A stretch of DNA of 64,000 nucleotides. Source: Dreissena polymorpha (taxonomy: Eukaryota; Mollusca; Bivalvia; Myida; Dreissenidae). A program made the translations under genes and the position numbers. Below, piece after piece: positions 25,101-40,100 of this stretch. The stretch spans positions 147,101,751 to 147,165,750 of the forward strand of contig NC_068357.1 in NCBI RefSeq assembly GCF_020536995.1, in the 5' to 3' direction. The notes under the pieces are model-generated. The model was not told the DNA's origin, did no database searches, and worked only from the letters and a program-made list of their open reading frames with translations. The stretch's first letter is position 1, and each line of letters begins with the position of its first letter.

Positions 25101-28100
25101 AAGTTCAAGGTCACAGGGGTAAAAAATTGTGTGCGTATGGAAAGGCCTTGTCCATATACACATGCATACCAAATATGAAGGTTATATCTCAAGGTACATA
25201 TAAGTTATGAGCATTTTGAGAAACCTAAACGCAAAGTGTGACGCATCAAACAGAAGGACAGACGAAATGACGGTTTGATCACTATATGCCCTCCTTCGGG
25301 GGCATAAAAACAACAACAAATAAACAGTATTTTGTACAAGAATAGTGCTGGAACGCACTGATACTAACATTCACACAGGATCTGAATTGTGTGATAAACG
25401 AACTGCTTAATGTGGCAAAGATTTTTGTAAAACTATTTATTTGAAAAGACTCCATTGATGGATAAATAAAGCTTTGGCAAGTGTGGCTGAATCACAAAAA
25501 GAAGCAAAGCAACAAGAAAGCATCCCCCTAAATATTTTTCAAAAGCATTATTATTCTCAATCAATTTCCATCACAAAGAAATCTTAATCGTAATCATAGC
25601 ATTTATAGGCTCTTCTTTATCAACTTGTTCTAAGTTAAACTTGTTCATAGCTATAAAATTGCACGAGTGCAAATTCCCACCAGTAAGTTTTCCTAGCTTT
25701 GTTGATGGACGCTGCTGTAGCCACTTCCTTCAGTGTTTCTTTGGTCTTTCGTTCTGCTGACTTCAGTGCCTGAGAACCATATGAAAATTCATAGTCAATA
25801 TACATATCATACAAGAGCACCGCCTTGCGGGTGCAGACCGCTCATCTATTTTCTTTTTAAAGGTATAGGGACTCTCATTTTCAATCACAAAGGAGGGAGG
25901 GGTGGAGTGAAGAGCGGTGCATTGTGTGGGGGTGTGGACATTTATTACATTTTCTTCCAAAAATGCGAAAAAAAGGAGAAAAAAATTGGGGGGGGGGTGA
26001 GGTGGGGGGGTATAGTGTGAGGGTGTGGTGGTAATTTGTGAGATGATCTTAAAAAAAAAAAAAAAAAAATAGGGGGGGGGATTCGGGTGGGGGGAGGGGG
26101 GGTGGGGGGGGGGGATTCTTGGGTGCGATGGTTGGACGGTATTTCAAACATAAAATAATCAAAATAAATAGTTTTGTTTTTTAACCGTTTAAAAAAAAAA
26201 TTGGGGAGGGGGTGGGGTGGGGGGGGGGGTATAGTGTGAGGGTGTGGTGGTCATTTGTGAGATGATCTTAAAAAAAAAAAAAAAAAAAAAATAGGGGGGG
26301 GGGGGTTGGGGGGGGGGCACGGGCGATGGTTTGGGTGGAGTCTATTGTGGTATGTCAGGTAAGAGTAGTTTTGTCAAAAGTATCAATCAAATCTAATCAT
26401 AAATAAAGAAGTTATGGAAATTTTAGAGAAATTTAATAATTTGACCTTGAGAGTCAAGGTCATTCAAAGGTCAAGGTAAAATTCAACTTGCCAGGTACAG
26501 TAACCTCATGATAGCATGAAAGTATTTGAAATTTGAAAGCAATAGCCTTGATACTTAAGAAGTAAAGTGGATCGAAACACAAAATTTAACCATATATTCA
26601 AAGTTACTAAGTCAAAAAAGGGCCATAATTCCGTAAAAATGACATCCAGAGTTATGCAACTTGTCCTTTTACTGTACCCTTATGATAGTTTGCGAGTGTT
26701 CCAAGTATGAAAGCAATATCTATGATACTTTAGGGGTAAAGTGGACCAAAACACAAAACTTAACCAAACTTTCAATTTTCTAAGTATAAAGGGCCCATAA
26801 TTCCGTCCAAATGCCAGTCAGAGTTACATAACTTTGCCTGCACAGTCCCCTTACGGTAGTTAGTAAGTGTTGCAAGTATGAAAGCAATAGCTTTGATACT
26901 TAAGGAATAAAATGGACCTTAACACAAAACTTAACCAAAATTTTCAATTTTCTAAGTATAAAAAGGGCACATAATTCTGTCAAAATGCACGCCAGAGTTA
27001 TCTAACTTTGCCTGCCCAGTCCCCTCATGATAGCAAGTAAGTGTACCAAGTTTGAATGCAATAGCATTGATACTTTCTGAAAAAAGTGGACCTAAACGCA
27101 AAACTTAACCAAAATTTTCAATTTTCTAAGTATAAAAAGGGCACATAATTCAGTCAAAATGCACGCCAGAGTTATCTAACTTTGCCTGCCCAGTCCCCTC
27201 ATGATAGTAAGTAAGTGTACCAAGTTTGAATGCAATAGCATTGATACTTTCTGAGAAAAGTGGACCTAAACGCAAAACTTAACCGGACGCCGACGCCGAC
27301 GCTGACGCCAAGGTGATGACAATAGCTCATAATTTTTTTTCAAAAAATAGATGAGCTAAAAATGTATGTTTTCAAGGATGAATTATTCTGGTCAGTCATT
27401 AGATGCCTCTCCAAAAAGAGAGTGTATTATAGGAACACCTTTGGTGGGAGGCAGGAGGTAGGGCGGCGTCCAGAATAACAATATCCTCGCATCAACCTAA
27501 ACAGTTTCAATCAAATCATCATGTAAACACCGTCAACAACCCCATATTACTGACATTTTAACATACAAGTAGCAACCTTACCAAAATGTTCACAGGCAAT
27601 GAGTGTTCAGACCATTTTTCCTCGATCTCAGTTAAAGGTCAAAGAGCTTCACAAATCAATTATCAGAACTGCATGATCAATTCAATGAGTGTATAAGACT
27701 CTTTGGTAAACAAAATTTCCCAAACTCATGTACGCTTAGCCAATATAATGTCAGCATAGCTAACAGGATTTCCATGTTTTATCTCCACTCTGAGAGCCGT
27801 TTTGAGATATCCTCTATGATGCAAAGTACTGGCTAAACCCAGGAAATGGACTTAAAAGTGTCTGAATACCAAGCAATAGTCTTCACTGCACTTGAGATTA
27901 AATAAAATAGTTTCAAAGCGACTACCTTAGCGGAGGCATCTACCGTCTTCTGTTCCTTCACACCTGCCTGCTTCTTTTTCTCAAAATACCTTAAAGGGAC
28001 CAAAACCTGAGTGAAAAAAATAAATGTCAAAAATGCTCTCTATGTTTTGTTATACAATTCATTTATTAATTTATTTTATATTTTCAATAATTTAACTTTC

Positions 28101-31100
28101 TACACATAGCTAATATTGTTAAAATCAAAGCCATATTCTGAAGAGATGGTGCAACAATGTTTACACACTTGACAGGCGACATTACTTTACCCAGATTCAA
28201 ACGTGGCCCTATATTGTCAAGATCAACATTTTGACCATGTTACATTATGACTGAATCATTAATGTGACTTCTAGAGTGGTAATATGGGTTTTAAAAACTT
28301 TGTTCTGTTGACCGAATGAACATGTTTTGAAAACATCAAACTGTGAAACCTTCTATTTTACTAGCACAATTCTCTAATTTTGAATACATTTTGAAAAAAA
28401 AACTTAGTACAACAGCACCTTTAAATTTTGCAAAGCTTCCAGAATGTTCAATAGAGATAAGCTCCAAGGATAATCATATCTTTCTGTTCTTCCCCATTGT
28501 TGAATATTGCCAACCCACTGACTACATTTTGTACAGTTCTACAACATTTTACTTGTATTCTTTCGTTGTTCTCCATTTCCCGACCATTTTCCCAATAAGT
28601 AACCTACTTTCTTGAGTTTGAATAGGCGCTTAAGCTCAAATCAATGTCCACTCGCATTGGCTTCACGTTGTATTCATCATCATCTTCAAAATCACTGTCC
28701 ACGAACGGATTTCTTAAAAAAAGCGCAACATAGCAGTTTGTTTCTGAGTTATACAGAGATACATTTTTTGTATTATTATACTTAACTAACTGTTGCAATA
28801 TTTTCTACTTATTCCTTAATATTCAATGACTGCATTACCACTTTTTGTTGGTTTGAATTTCAATTCTGCTTTCAATAGTTTTGCTCTGATCAAATTGTAA
28901 AATACAATTTAAGGTTTATTCTGAAAAGCTCATGCATTGATTTTATAAAGTGTAGTCTTATATGCATACACGTGTACTTTAAATCAAAAGTCCATGCTTG
29001 TTGTAAAATGACGATCATCAAGTCTTCAAGCATATTTTGCTGCAATTTATGAGACAGAACCAGCAAGTTGTGCAAACTCCTGCTTCAACAGCATGGTTTG
29101 ATGTTGTACTTTCTGACTTACTTAAACAGCATAAGAATATGCTACATTAGGTGACTTACTTTAACAGCATGGTGATGTGATTGGTTGCCAGTTTGAGCTC
29201 CTTGATTGCCAAGGCAACAGGGTCCCCATCAGACTGGGCCTCCTTCACAAGATTGTGGATCTCAGTCCAGTCTATCTGGTTGGCGATGGCACTACGCACG
29301 ATCAGGATGGCACGGTCAACCTACATACAAACAGGGACTGACTGTAAAACTTTTTTTATAGTTTTTTGTAGATGCGACTATAGCTGTTGGACTTGATAAT
29401 GGGAAATGATTATTGTTAAACATTCAAGGGTGTTAACTTAACCATTTGAGGTAATTTGATAGATTATTAAATCTGTCATATTATACATGAGTTTCATTTT
29501 TATTCTATGTTGTTATACAGTTATGTTGGTTAAATTTGGAGCTGGATAAAAACTTATCTCAATAATAAATAATGTTGTTATAAATTATGAATGAACTGCT
29601 GCTGTACATTTCTCGAAGATAATTGCCCAGAGTGCATGTAGAAATGAAGATGAAAGAAAGAAAATTCTTGAATATTTAAGATGTTTCTTGTCTAACAAAA
29701 TTAAAAACATCTACAGCAAGAAAGATGTTGAAACATTAGCTTTTTGTCAAGCTCTGAGAAAAGAAGTTTAAATTTATGTGTCGTCCCATATTATCTTATA
29801 CAGTCCCCACAGGCTAATCAGGGACGACACTTTCTGCTTTCACTTAATTTTCGTCAAGATCAGTCTTCCTTTAAACAAAAAATACAATAAAAGCTGACAG
29901 TGTCTCCCCTGATTAGCCTATTCAGGCATTTCTGGGACGATATTTTATGCTCATGAATTAAACCCCACTTTTTTTCAGAGGGTCTCATATAATCCATGCT
30001 GCCTGTCCAAAATACTCTGCATGTCACCATACTTCACATTGCAAGATGCTATAATTACAATATTGAGGTAACAATACTTCACAATGCAAGATGCTACGAT
30101 GACCATATCGAGGTAACAATACTGTACAATGCAAGGTGGCATGATTCCCATATTGAGGTAACATACTTGGAATGATTCCCATATTGAGGTAACAATACTT
30201 TGCTATGCAAGGTGCTATGATAACCATATCGAGGTTACAATACTTCACAATGCAAGGTGCTATGATTCCCATATTGAGGTAACAATACTTCACAATGCAA
30301 GGGGCTATGATTCCCATATTGAGTTAACAATACTTCACAATGCAAGGTGCTATGATAACCATATTGAGGTATGCAATATTTCACAATGCAAGGTATTTTC
30401 ATTACCATATTGAGGTTACAATATTTCACAATGCAAGGTGCTATGATAACCATATTGAGGTAACAATACTTCACAATGCAAGGTGCTATGATTCCCATAT
30501 TGAGGTTACAATACTTCGCTATGCAAGGTGCTTTGATAACCATATCGAGGTATGCAATATTTCACATTGCAAGGTGCTATGATTACCATATTGAGGTAAC
30601 AATACTTCACAACGCAAGGTGCTATGATAATCATATTGAGGTTACAATACTTCACAATGCAAGGTGCTAAGGTTACCATATTGAGGTAACAATACTTCAC
30701 ATTGCAAGGTGCTTTGATTACCATTGAGGTTACAATACTTCACAATGCAAGGTGCTATGATAACCATATTGAGGTAACAATACTTCACAATGCAAGGTGC
30801 TTTGATTACCATATCAAGGTTACATTAATTCACAATGCAAGGTGCTATGATAACCATGTTGAGGTTACAATACTTCACAATGCAAGGTGCAATTATTACC
30901 ATATCAAGGTTACACTATTTTACAATTCAAGACGCTGTGGTTACCATATCAAGGTTACATTAACTCACAATGCAAGGTGCTATGATAACCATGTTGAGGT
31001 TACAATACTTCACAATGCAAGGTGCAATTATTACCATATCAAGGTTACACTATTTTACAATTCAAGACGCTGTGGTTACCATATCAAGTTTACACTATTT

Positions 31101-34100
31101 TACAATGCAAGGTGGTATGATTACCATATCAAGGTTCATCTCAATGAGCTGCCCCTTCATTTTGTCCACTTCCTGTTCCTTCTGCAGCCCCTCCACCCGC
31201 TTCTCGTGGTCCTTTTTCACGTTCTCCAGCTTCTTCAGTGCCTGCTTCTCCTTTAATGCATATGCGTTAAGAATTGTCTCAGATAAGACTGCGCAGCCCA
31301 CAAAGGCTAATCAGAGACGAGACTTTCCACTTGCATGGTATTTTTTGTGAAAGGGAAGCTCTTCTTAAAGAAATTCAAGTTATGGCTGAAATGTTGTCGA
31401 TGATTAGCCCGAGCACAGGCTAAACTGGGATGACACTGTACACACATGCATTCTGACACTGTACACACATGCATTGATCCCCTTCTTCCCTGAACAAGGC
31501 TCAAAAGAATTATAAAAGTGTTCCAGCCATTTGTAAATGCTCAACATCAGTGTCAAAATACATGGGATTCAAGGGTTTTTCACCATAATATTCAAGTTTA
31601 AAATGTCTGAGATATTAACTTTAACTTATTCTCTAAGTACCGTGCTGGATGTTGACAGAAAGGGCCTATTTCCTGGTATTCAAGGTGATCATTTCGTTCT
31701 GTTATATGCAAAGTCATTATATTTATTGTTAATGAATATATCAAAGTTCCCAGGTGGGCAAAATCATGATAAAAGACCATTCAATGAGACAGAGATATTT
31801 AACTTCTAAGGTATAAAGCTTTGTTATAATGTATCAAAATAATTTTCTTATAGGTATCAAGCTTTGTTATAATGTATCAATGTAATTTTCTTATAGGTAT
31901 CAAGCTTTGTTATAATGTATCAATGTAATTTTCTTATAGGTATCAAGCTTTGTTATAATGTATCGATGTAATTTTCTTACAGTTTATTCATTTAAGGTCA
32001 AACCAATTCTTGTAGGGTCATTTTTACATTATATTGTTCAACAGTCAACAAATAACAAATCAAACCTGTTGAAGTGTTTTCAGTTCTATTTTCTGGCCTT
32101 CCATTTGAGAATAAAACTCATCCACTGCCTGAAAAGAAACAAAAACCCCGATGAGGAGGTTCTCTTACTTAATTATTTGTCAATTTTTTAGGCAAGAGAC
32201 AAGTGCAATCAGCTTTTAATGTTTTCATTATTGTCAAAATAAAAAGCATTTTATTTTCATAATATAAAATTAAACAAGAGAACCGCCTGCGGGTGCAGAC
32301 CGCTCATCTATTTTCTTTTTAAAGAGGAAGGGACTCTCAATTTCAATCACAAAGGAGGGAGGGGTGGAGTGAAGAGGGGTGTATAGTGTGGGAGTGTGGA
32401 CATTTATTACATTATCTTCCAAAAATGCGAAAAAAAAATGCAAAAAAAAACAACACAAATTCGGGGGTGGGGGGGGGGGGGTGGGGGGGGGGGAGGGGAT
32501 TCTTGGGTGCGATGGTTGGACGGTATTTCAAAAATAAAATAATAAAATAAATATTTGTGTTTTAACCGTTTCAACAAAAAAAATTGGGGGGGTGGGGGGG
32601 GGGGTAATTTAAAAAAAAAAAATAGATGAGCTAAAAAAAATATTTTGTCAAAACGAAAACAGGTGATTAAACTTAGTTTCATTTAAACAAATATTGCTGG
32701 GTCAAACGTGAACAGGCTTCACTGTCCTATGACTTCACAATTGAAGATTTACGCCATGGAATTTAAACTTATAGTTTAGACTATGTTGACGAGGTTGAAA
32801 ATTAGCTGTCATGAATGTCTGTGTCCACCAAGTTCTGTGAATATTTGTCATAACCAAGACAAGCAGACCAATTACTTTCCATCACACTTGGACACAAATG
32901 TATCATTCATTAACCTTATTGAAGGATGGGTACTCCTGCACATTTTTCTTCTCGTACTGTTTAAACAGCATCGGGTGGAATTCATCGAACATTTCCAGTA
33001 TCTCCTTTTCCCCTTCTTTCACGCTGGGCCTCTTCTCAACATGTTTTGTAACATAGCCCTAAAAATGTCGAAGCAAGTAATAATGAGTAGATATGTTAAG
33101 TTATTAATTTACTAATCATATATAAATTATTATTGATAATGATAATGTTTAGATTGTTCAACAAAGTCAGTGATTGGGTCTTATATTAAGATACAATTAC
33201 CAAGTATGACAGTACATGTTTGGATTAAGTTTTAAACCTAAGTGTATCACAAATTGTCAATGAACAGGGAGTAAATTGCTAAAGCATGGCAATGGGTTAA
33301 TTGCTCTAAACATACACACCAATTAAGTTGTTGTTTTTACTATGTTCTGAGAAAACTGGGCATATGCTTACAGTGTCGTCCAAGATAAGCCTGCTTTGCG
33401 CACAGGCTAATTGGGGACAACACTTCATGATTTTATGGAACTGTTTGTTTAAAGGAAGTCTCTTCTAAATGAAATTCAAGCCTGGGAAGAAAGTGGCGTC
33501 CCTGACTAGCCTGTGCAGACTGCACATAGCTTATCTGGGACTATACTTTACGCACATACATTAAGCCCAGTTTTCCCAGAACAACAAGAATGACAAACCT
33601 AACCTTTGAATTCTGGGACTGGAACAGATTCAATAAGCTTTCTGCTTCCTCTATGGCAACCAACAGCTTGGGCATATCTGACAGAAAACCAGATATCACA
33701 TGTGAAGAAACAAAACACTCAGCTTATGCAAAGTAAGTGCAATAAAATGTGATAAAAATAATCGGTCATTAAAACATTGTTATTTCATATGAACAAGTAT
33801 TTAAATTCACAAAAACTACCAGTAGTTCAAATTGACTTAATGTAATAATGAGTACCAATCAAGGAATTGTAAAAAAAAATAAAAAATCTTTGTGAGCCAT
33901 TTGTATCTGTTGCTTTTATCATTAATGAAATTTACAATTCCGTTGTATAATGGATATGGTATTGCCTCAGTAATCAGATTGTCCTAAATTTGACTCTTAA
34001 TTTGGGGGCATTATCAAGATCGCCCAGAGACACAAAAACAAGTTCAACCAGTGCTTTCCGCAGGATTTTTGCAGACACCCTGGGACTGTTAGGGGTGGGT

Positions 34101-37100
34101 TAGGGAGGCCTGCACTTCCATTAAAGTCGAGTCAAGAAAAAAAAGCTATAAATAGAATTGATAACAATGTATTTTTTAATTGTTTTAAACCATTCCCGCA
34201 TAGATACATATAATCCCAAATTGATTCCCCAAATACATCTGTATCAACCTGACTCTATCTACTACTTTTCCTGTCTCTATTCATAACCCAATGGGGTTAT
34301 TTCCACTGAACATGACTAAATTGCCTAAATTCTGACGTGTTGTGTGCTTTTTTTTTTACAACAATCAACACACCCACTCTTTACATGGTTATGACCTGAC
34401 GTTGCACATGTGTGCATGATATTCATGTGCGTTTTATTGAGACAAAGCTAGAATTTGTTAACGTCGCTTTTTCATTAAAATTCTGATGTGTGTCTAGGAT
34501 TACAAATTTAATTATGCTTATTTGAGAATTCAACAAAACAATTACAGTTGTGTGCAATGATTTCAACAATAATCTGTTAAAACACTTTAGTAGTCAAATT
34601 AATGTCTTGACAATATTATGCATAAAATGCACAATTTCCACCAGGATTACATGGGGTTTGCCATAATAAGTCATGTTAGTAACTGCTTTGAGGTGTACAC
34701 CATGTACCGATGAGTGTGGGAACAAAGCCAACAAACTTCCACAAAACCACACACTTATCATCTTATGGCAATTACGTCACGCATCATCTGCATGATTTTA
34801 CTGCACGTATTGACTAGTTGAAGTTACTGAAATAACACATTGATTGCAAAATTACAAGCGCCCCATGGTTTTTTAACATGCAAGCGCCCCGGCGAGGGAC
34901 TGCTAAAGGGCCTGTGGAAAGCACAGGAGTTTCAACAAAAAAATGTCCAAAATATCACAGTACTGGTTTTACAAAAAACAACAGTCCCAAACACAAAGTA
35001 CTGGTTTGACAAAAACAACAGTCCAAAACACAAAGTAATAATTTGACAAAAACAACCGTCCCAAATACATGGTACTAATTTGACCATTAAACGTCCCAAG
35101 AGTCTTTGAAATCAAGCTTAAATAAAAAGATTTGTGTCTTGTTCTGAGAAAATTGGGCTTAATGCATGTGCGTAAAGTGTCGTCCCAGATTAGCCTGTGC
35201 AGTCCGCATAGGCTAATCAGGGACGACACTTTCCGCTTTTATGGTATTTTTAGTTTCAAGGAAGTCCCTCCTTGCAGAAAATCAAGTTTAGGCGGAAAGT
35301 GTCGTCCCTGATTAGCCTGTGCGGACTGCTTTCTGTTTTCTTTCCTGTTTTCTCAGAATGCGGCTCATTTTAGACTTAAAAACTTAAACTTGATAGTGAT
35401 TTTCAACAGCAAATTAACTTGGGATAAAAATATACACAAAGCTAGAAGCTGCAGCAGTGTTACCTGTGGTAATGTCAAAGCCCTTTCCAATCCTGACATT
35501 GTCAGGAAACCCAGCGGTCAACAAGCAGTGGTCTATCACAGCTGGCCCATAGTCTGCAAACAGAGGAATCAAAGATAATAAGATTACATTAGCTTGAAGT
35601 TAAAACTGCTGATTGAAACTGACAACTTTGAGTCTATGACAGGTTTGAATAATTAAAACCCTTTTGGCAACATATCACGCCCTTCGCAATATTGGAAATT
35701 TTAAACCATACAACTATACACATATTCTGACTGCTTTATCGAGCCACTTTGACGATGACTAAACAAGATTAGTGAACATTGCACACTACTTAAACAGTGA
35801 TTTGTTCAATTGTGCAGTCTTATTTACTATTTCACAAACTCAACTTGTAACGCAATTAAAACTTATTTGAAAACGTAAGATTGATTTTTATTTATTGCAA
35901 CTCTAGTAAAGGATATATGATGCATTTACTGTCATATTAATAATGTTTCTATTCAGATTAGTTAACCTTTAAAGTATTATGTGTGACATGCATGATAGAA
36001 AACTTTTTATCATACAGTAAAATTAAGCTCACCAAGATGAGGTATAAGAAACTTCTTCAACGGATCACCTTCTTTTCCAGACAATAATATTTGTCTCAAT
36101 CTGCAAATACAGAAGCATTTACCATGCTTTGGAAGAAAATACAGAAAGAAGGCATTCAAATCAATAAAAGAATTAAATTGATCACAAATTATATCACAAT
36201 GCCACAAAAAAACGTCAATTTTAGCTATTAGAATAATGTATGTTGCCATGTCTAATTTGAAGCCTACCTAATACTAGCCAGACAGCCTCTAGGCTTGTGA
36301 GTTGTGACAAGAAGATGTTCAGTTATGTATTAAGTCCCACTTTTGGAATGTACATATGCTTATTATGATTGCAAAATAAATCTAGAACAAGAGCACTGCA
36401 TAACGGGTGCCAACGCTCGGCTGCGGGTGCTGTTTTAAATAAATGAAAGCTTGAAGGAATTTTTTTTTAGAGGTCACAGTGACCATGACCTTTGACCTAG
36501 AGACCCCAAAATGGGTGTGGCGTGTTGAACTCATTAAGGTGCATCTACATATGAAGTTTCAAAGTTGTAGGTGGAAGCACTTTGATTTTAGAGCAAAATG
36601 TCAAGGTTTTAGCACGACGCGGATGGCGGACAGCGTACGACACGTCGAGCTGGCTATGACAATACCTCGGTTTTCTCCGAAAACAGCCGAGCTAATAAAA
36701 TTATGAATGTGAACAATGAACAAGTAAATAGTTAACTATGATAAATGTAACTTTTTATTTTTTCATCCCCTGACATAACATTGCTTGCAGAATAACCAAA
36801 ATTAACAGGCTAACAATCAAATGTAAAGCACAAGCTGAAAACATGCAGACTTTGACTGTTTAAATGTGCTAACTTTATAACAAAAAAAATCTAAACCCTT
36901 CAACAATTGTGACAGATGAGCCCTTTTTATCAATTGCGTTGCAAAGCAACATTTATATGAGCCTTGCTCTGTGCAAATGAGGTTTAATGCATGTGTGCTA
37001 AGTGTTGTCCCAGATAAGCCTGTGTAGTCCGCACAGGCTAATAAGGGATGACTATTTTCACCTAAACTGGATCAAGGCCAGTGTTTCTTTAAATAAAAAA

Positions 37101-40100
37101 TACAATAAAAGTTGAAAGCGTGATCCCAGATAAGCCTGTGTGGACTGCACAGGCTTAGCTGGAACAATACTTTACGCACATGCATTTAACCCTATTTTCT
37201 AAGAAATAATTTGTACTGACTGCTCCTCTGTGGGAAGCGCATGCTGTTTGGCCGTTTCCAAGGGATACATCTCCCGCACAGCAAACTTCACATCCTGGCT
37301 CTCGTCCGTCCTGGGTCGCAGGATGTTGAGAATTGTGTAGGTGTGGTCAGTCAGCACTATGTTACCCTGGAGCAGAAAATAGCAGGAAATGAACATAACT
37401 CTGGGGCTTAATACATGTGTCATCAAAGATTTGCGTGTGGAGTCTGCACGGGCTCATCAGGGACAACACCTTCTTATAAGGTATTATGTGTTTAAACGAA
37501 AATCCAGATTAAGCGGAAAGTGTCTTCCTGATAAGCCAGTGTGAATTGCACAGGCTAATCTGGGAGGACACTTTATGCACATGTATTACATCCAGTGTTC
37601 CCAGAACAAGGCTCAAATATGATATTTCAGAAATAATAAGCCAACATAGCTCATCTGACTTCTTCCTCATAAGGCATATATTCGGATAAGTTTTTTTTTT
37701 CTTTGTACAGAAACATTTTTTCTGGAAACAAATGTCACAGTGTTTGTTTATAATGGTAGAATGATTTGTATGTTGTAAATTAGCATACATGTACTCTGAA
37801 GGGTTTATTAAATTTAAAAAAAAAGAATTTGATGGTACCAAGGGTCAGCACATCTATTAACCCTTTCTGTCAAAGACATGAAGAGAAAATGGATAAATGC
37901 AACCAGTATTAAACCAGAACTGCCTGCATGTAACATGACGTGTAACTCGCAGTCTGTTCAGAACTGCCTGCATGTAACATGACGTGTAACTCGCAGTCTG
38001 TTCAGAACTGCCTGCATGTAACATGACGTGTAACTCGCAGTCTGTTCAGAACTGCCTGCATGTAACATGACATGTAACTCGCAGTCTGTTCAGAACTGCC
38101 TGCATGTAACATGACGTGTAACTCGCAGTCTGTTCAGAACTGCCTGCATGTAACATGACGTGTAACTCGCAGTCTGTTCAGAACTGCCTGCATGTAACAT
38201 GACGTGTAACTTGCAGTCTGTTCAGGTTTATGATGAGTGCTGCTTATCAGTATTGGAGATTTGAAAATGACGTCTTAAAATCTAGAAAGAAAGGTTTTTA
38301 AATAAATCGGATTTTTTCAATAACAACAAAAGCATCAAGGTGTGTATCTGATCAGCAAATGGTTAAGGCAAAGGGACCTGAAACTAAAATTGTAAAAAAT
38401 AGTACGAAAACCCACAATACCTACTCTATCATAGAGCTCCAGTATCACATGATGGGCCACTTCCCCAGACCCAAATGTCATATCCACGATACGATCTACA
38501 CCTAGCTGCTCTATGCTCTCTAGACGCTTGCCCTTCAGGTGTTTACGAAGCTACGTGTACAATAAAACACCAGGTAAAAAGAATAATCATAAAAAGTGTA
38601 TCAAGATGTAAGTACTTTGCTTCTTTAATAGAAGTTGTCTGACATTACCATAAACACAAATTTCTTCAAAAATAAAAATGAAAAACGTTTGGCTTTTGTT
38701 ACCATAAAATAAAAAGGCCTTACATAGCTTTTCTTTGAGCAGAGTGCAAGTAAACTTAAACATGACATAATCAACTAGATATAAATAACACAAAGCTTTA
38801 AAACTAGCAAATACTGGTAGGGTTTGTATTTCAAGTAAATAAATTCAGTAGAATCATTCTACCTTCATTGAGAAGCCTGATGGTGCCGGGTTTTTCGGCC
38901 ATTCAAACTCAGTGCTATGAAGACGAATACCTGACTCCATCAGAATCACTGCTTTATCGTCTGGCCTTGAGGAAAAATGACATTAGGAACATTAAAACAG
39001 GTGGAATATCAAAACACACAAACATTAGTATTACAGGTATTAAAGTGATATTATGGGCATCTAACAGTATTTTCTATGTTTATAGGTGTCTATCGCAACC
39101 ATTGTTTATTTTTGGTGTTTTCACTTCATGTACACTTATTTTTGTTTATGCAGAATCAACAATGTCATACAAAAACAATATCCCGGAAAGAGAAAAATAA
39201 TGCATTTGAATATCAACCGTACTTTCGTTTTGACAACTGACGACAGAAATGATTTGATGTACGATGTGAATCTTAATTTAGTTTTAGTGCAGATTCGTTC
39301 ATACGACACATGAACACTAACTCCGATCCTAATAAAAAGACAGTTCCGCTCGGCTTAGAGAACTGGGTGGTTCATGTAAAATATCGAATATAATATATAT
39401 ATTTATAAACAACTGGTAGCAAGATGAGTTGCAGATAATTGGTCAGTTACCACATTTTAACTAACTCTTTTGACCGTTTAATTCTTTTCAGCTCAATTCA
39501 ACAGTGAAAAATATATGCCCATAATATCACTTTAAGTGACAGTTGTAGAAGTTAAAAAATTCAAATTTGAGTCAAAATTTGAAAGCTTTGTAATTTGTTA
39601 AGTAACTCATAAAATATGTTGTTGCATCTGACAGGGTCTTGTTTATGAAGATTTTTAAGCCAATATAAGGTCCGATTCTGAATTCTTTTTCCCAAATTCA
39701 ATCAAAACTACCCATTACTTGTTTGACTTTTTGGTGTGTTAGTAATTCAATAATGAAAGAGTTTTTTTAAGTTGTCAGATTCATTTCACAGACATTTTTA
39801 TGTCTGGAATTTTCTGGTTTATGTAAGATTTATCACCAATAGCTCAAAATGTATGTAAAAAAAACAATTAAGTATTTTTCCATATTTAGAGCAAACTGAT
39901 GCCAAAATGCTCAATTTCAAAGGGTTCATATTCCCAAAATGATGAAAAAAAGCCTTGTTTTAGAAGCAAAAGGTAACAACAATTTCAGGGATTTCAATAA
40001 ATTCTTACAAACAAGAGTATAAAAACTGTTTGCTGGTAATTCATTGAAATTGTCAGGGTTGAAAAGATTGAAGCCAGGAGTTTTTTGTTTCTGCATGTGT

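Noticed and set aside
30702-31256. 184-residue plus-strand repeat open frame over the intron 11 array
   Set aside because: Produced by a 45-bp unit that stays in frame; overlaps NEMF exon 11 antisense.
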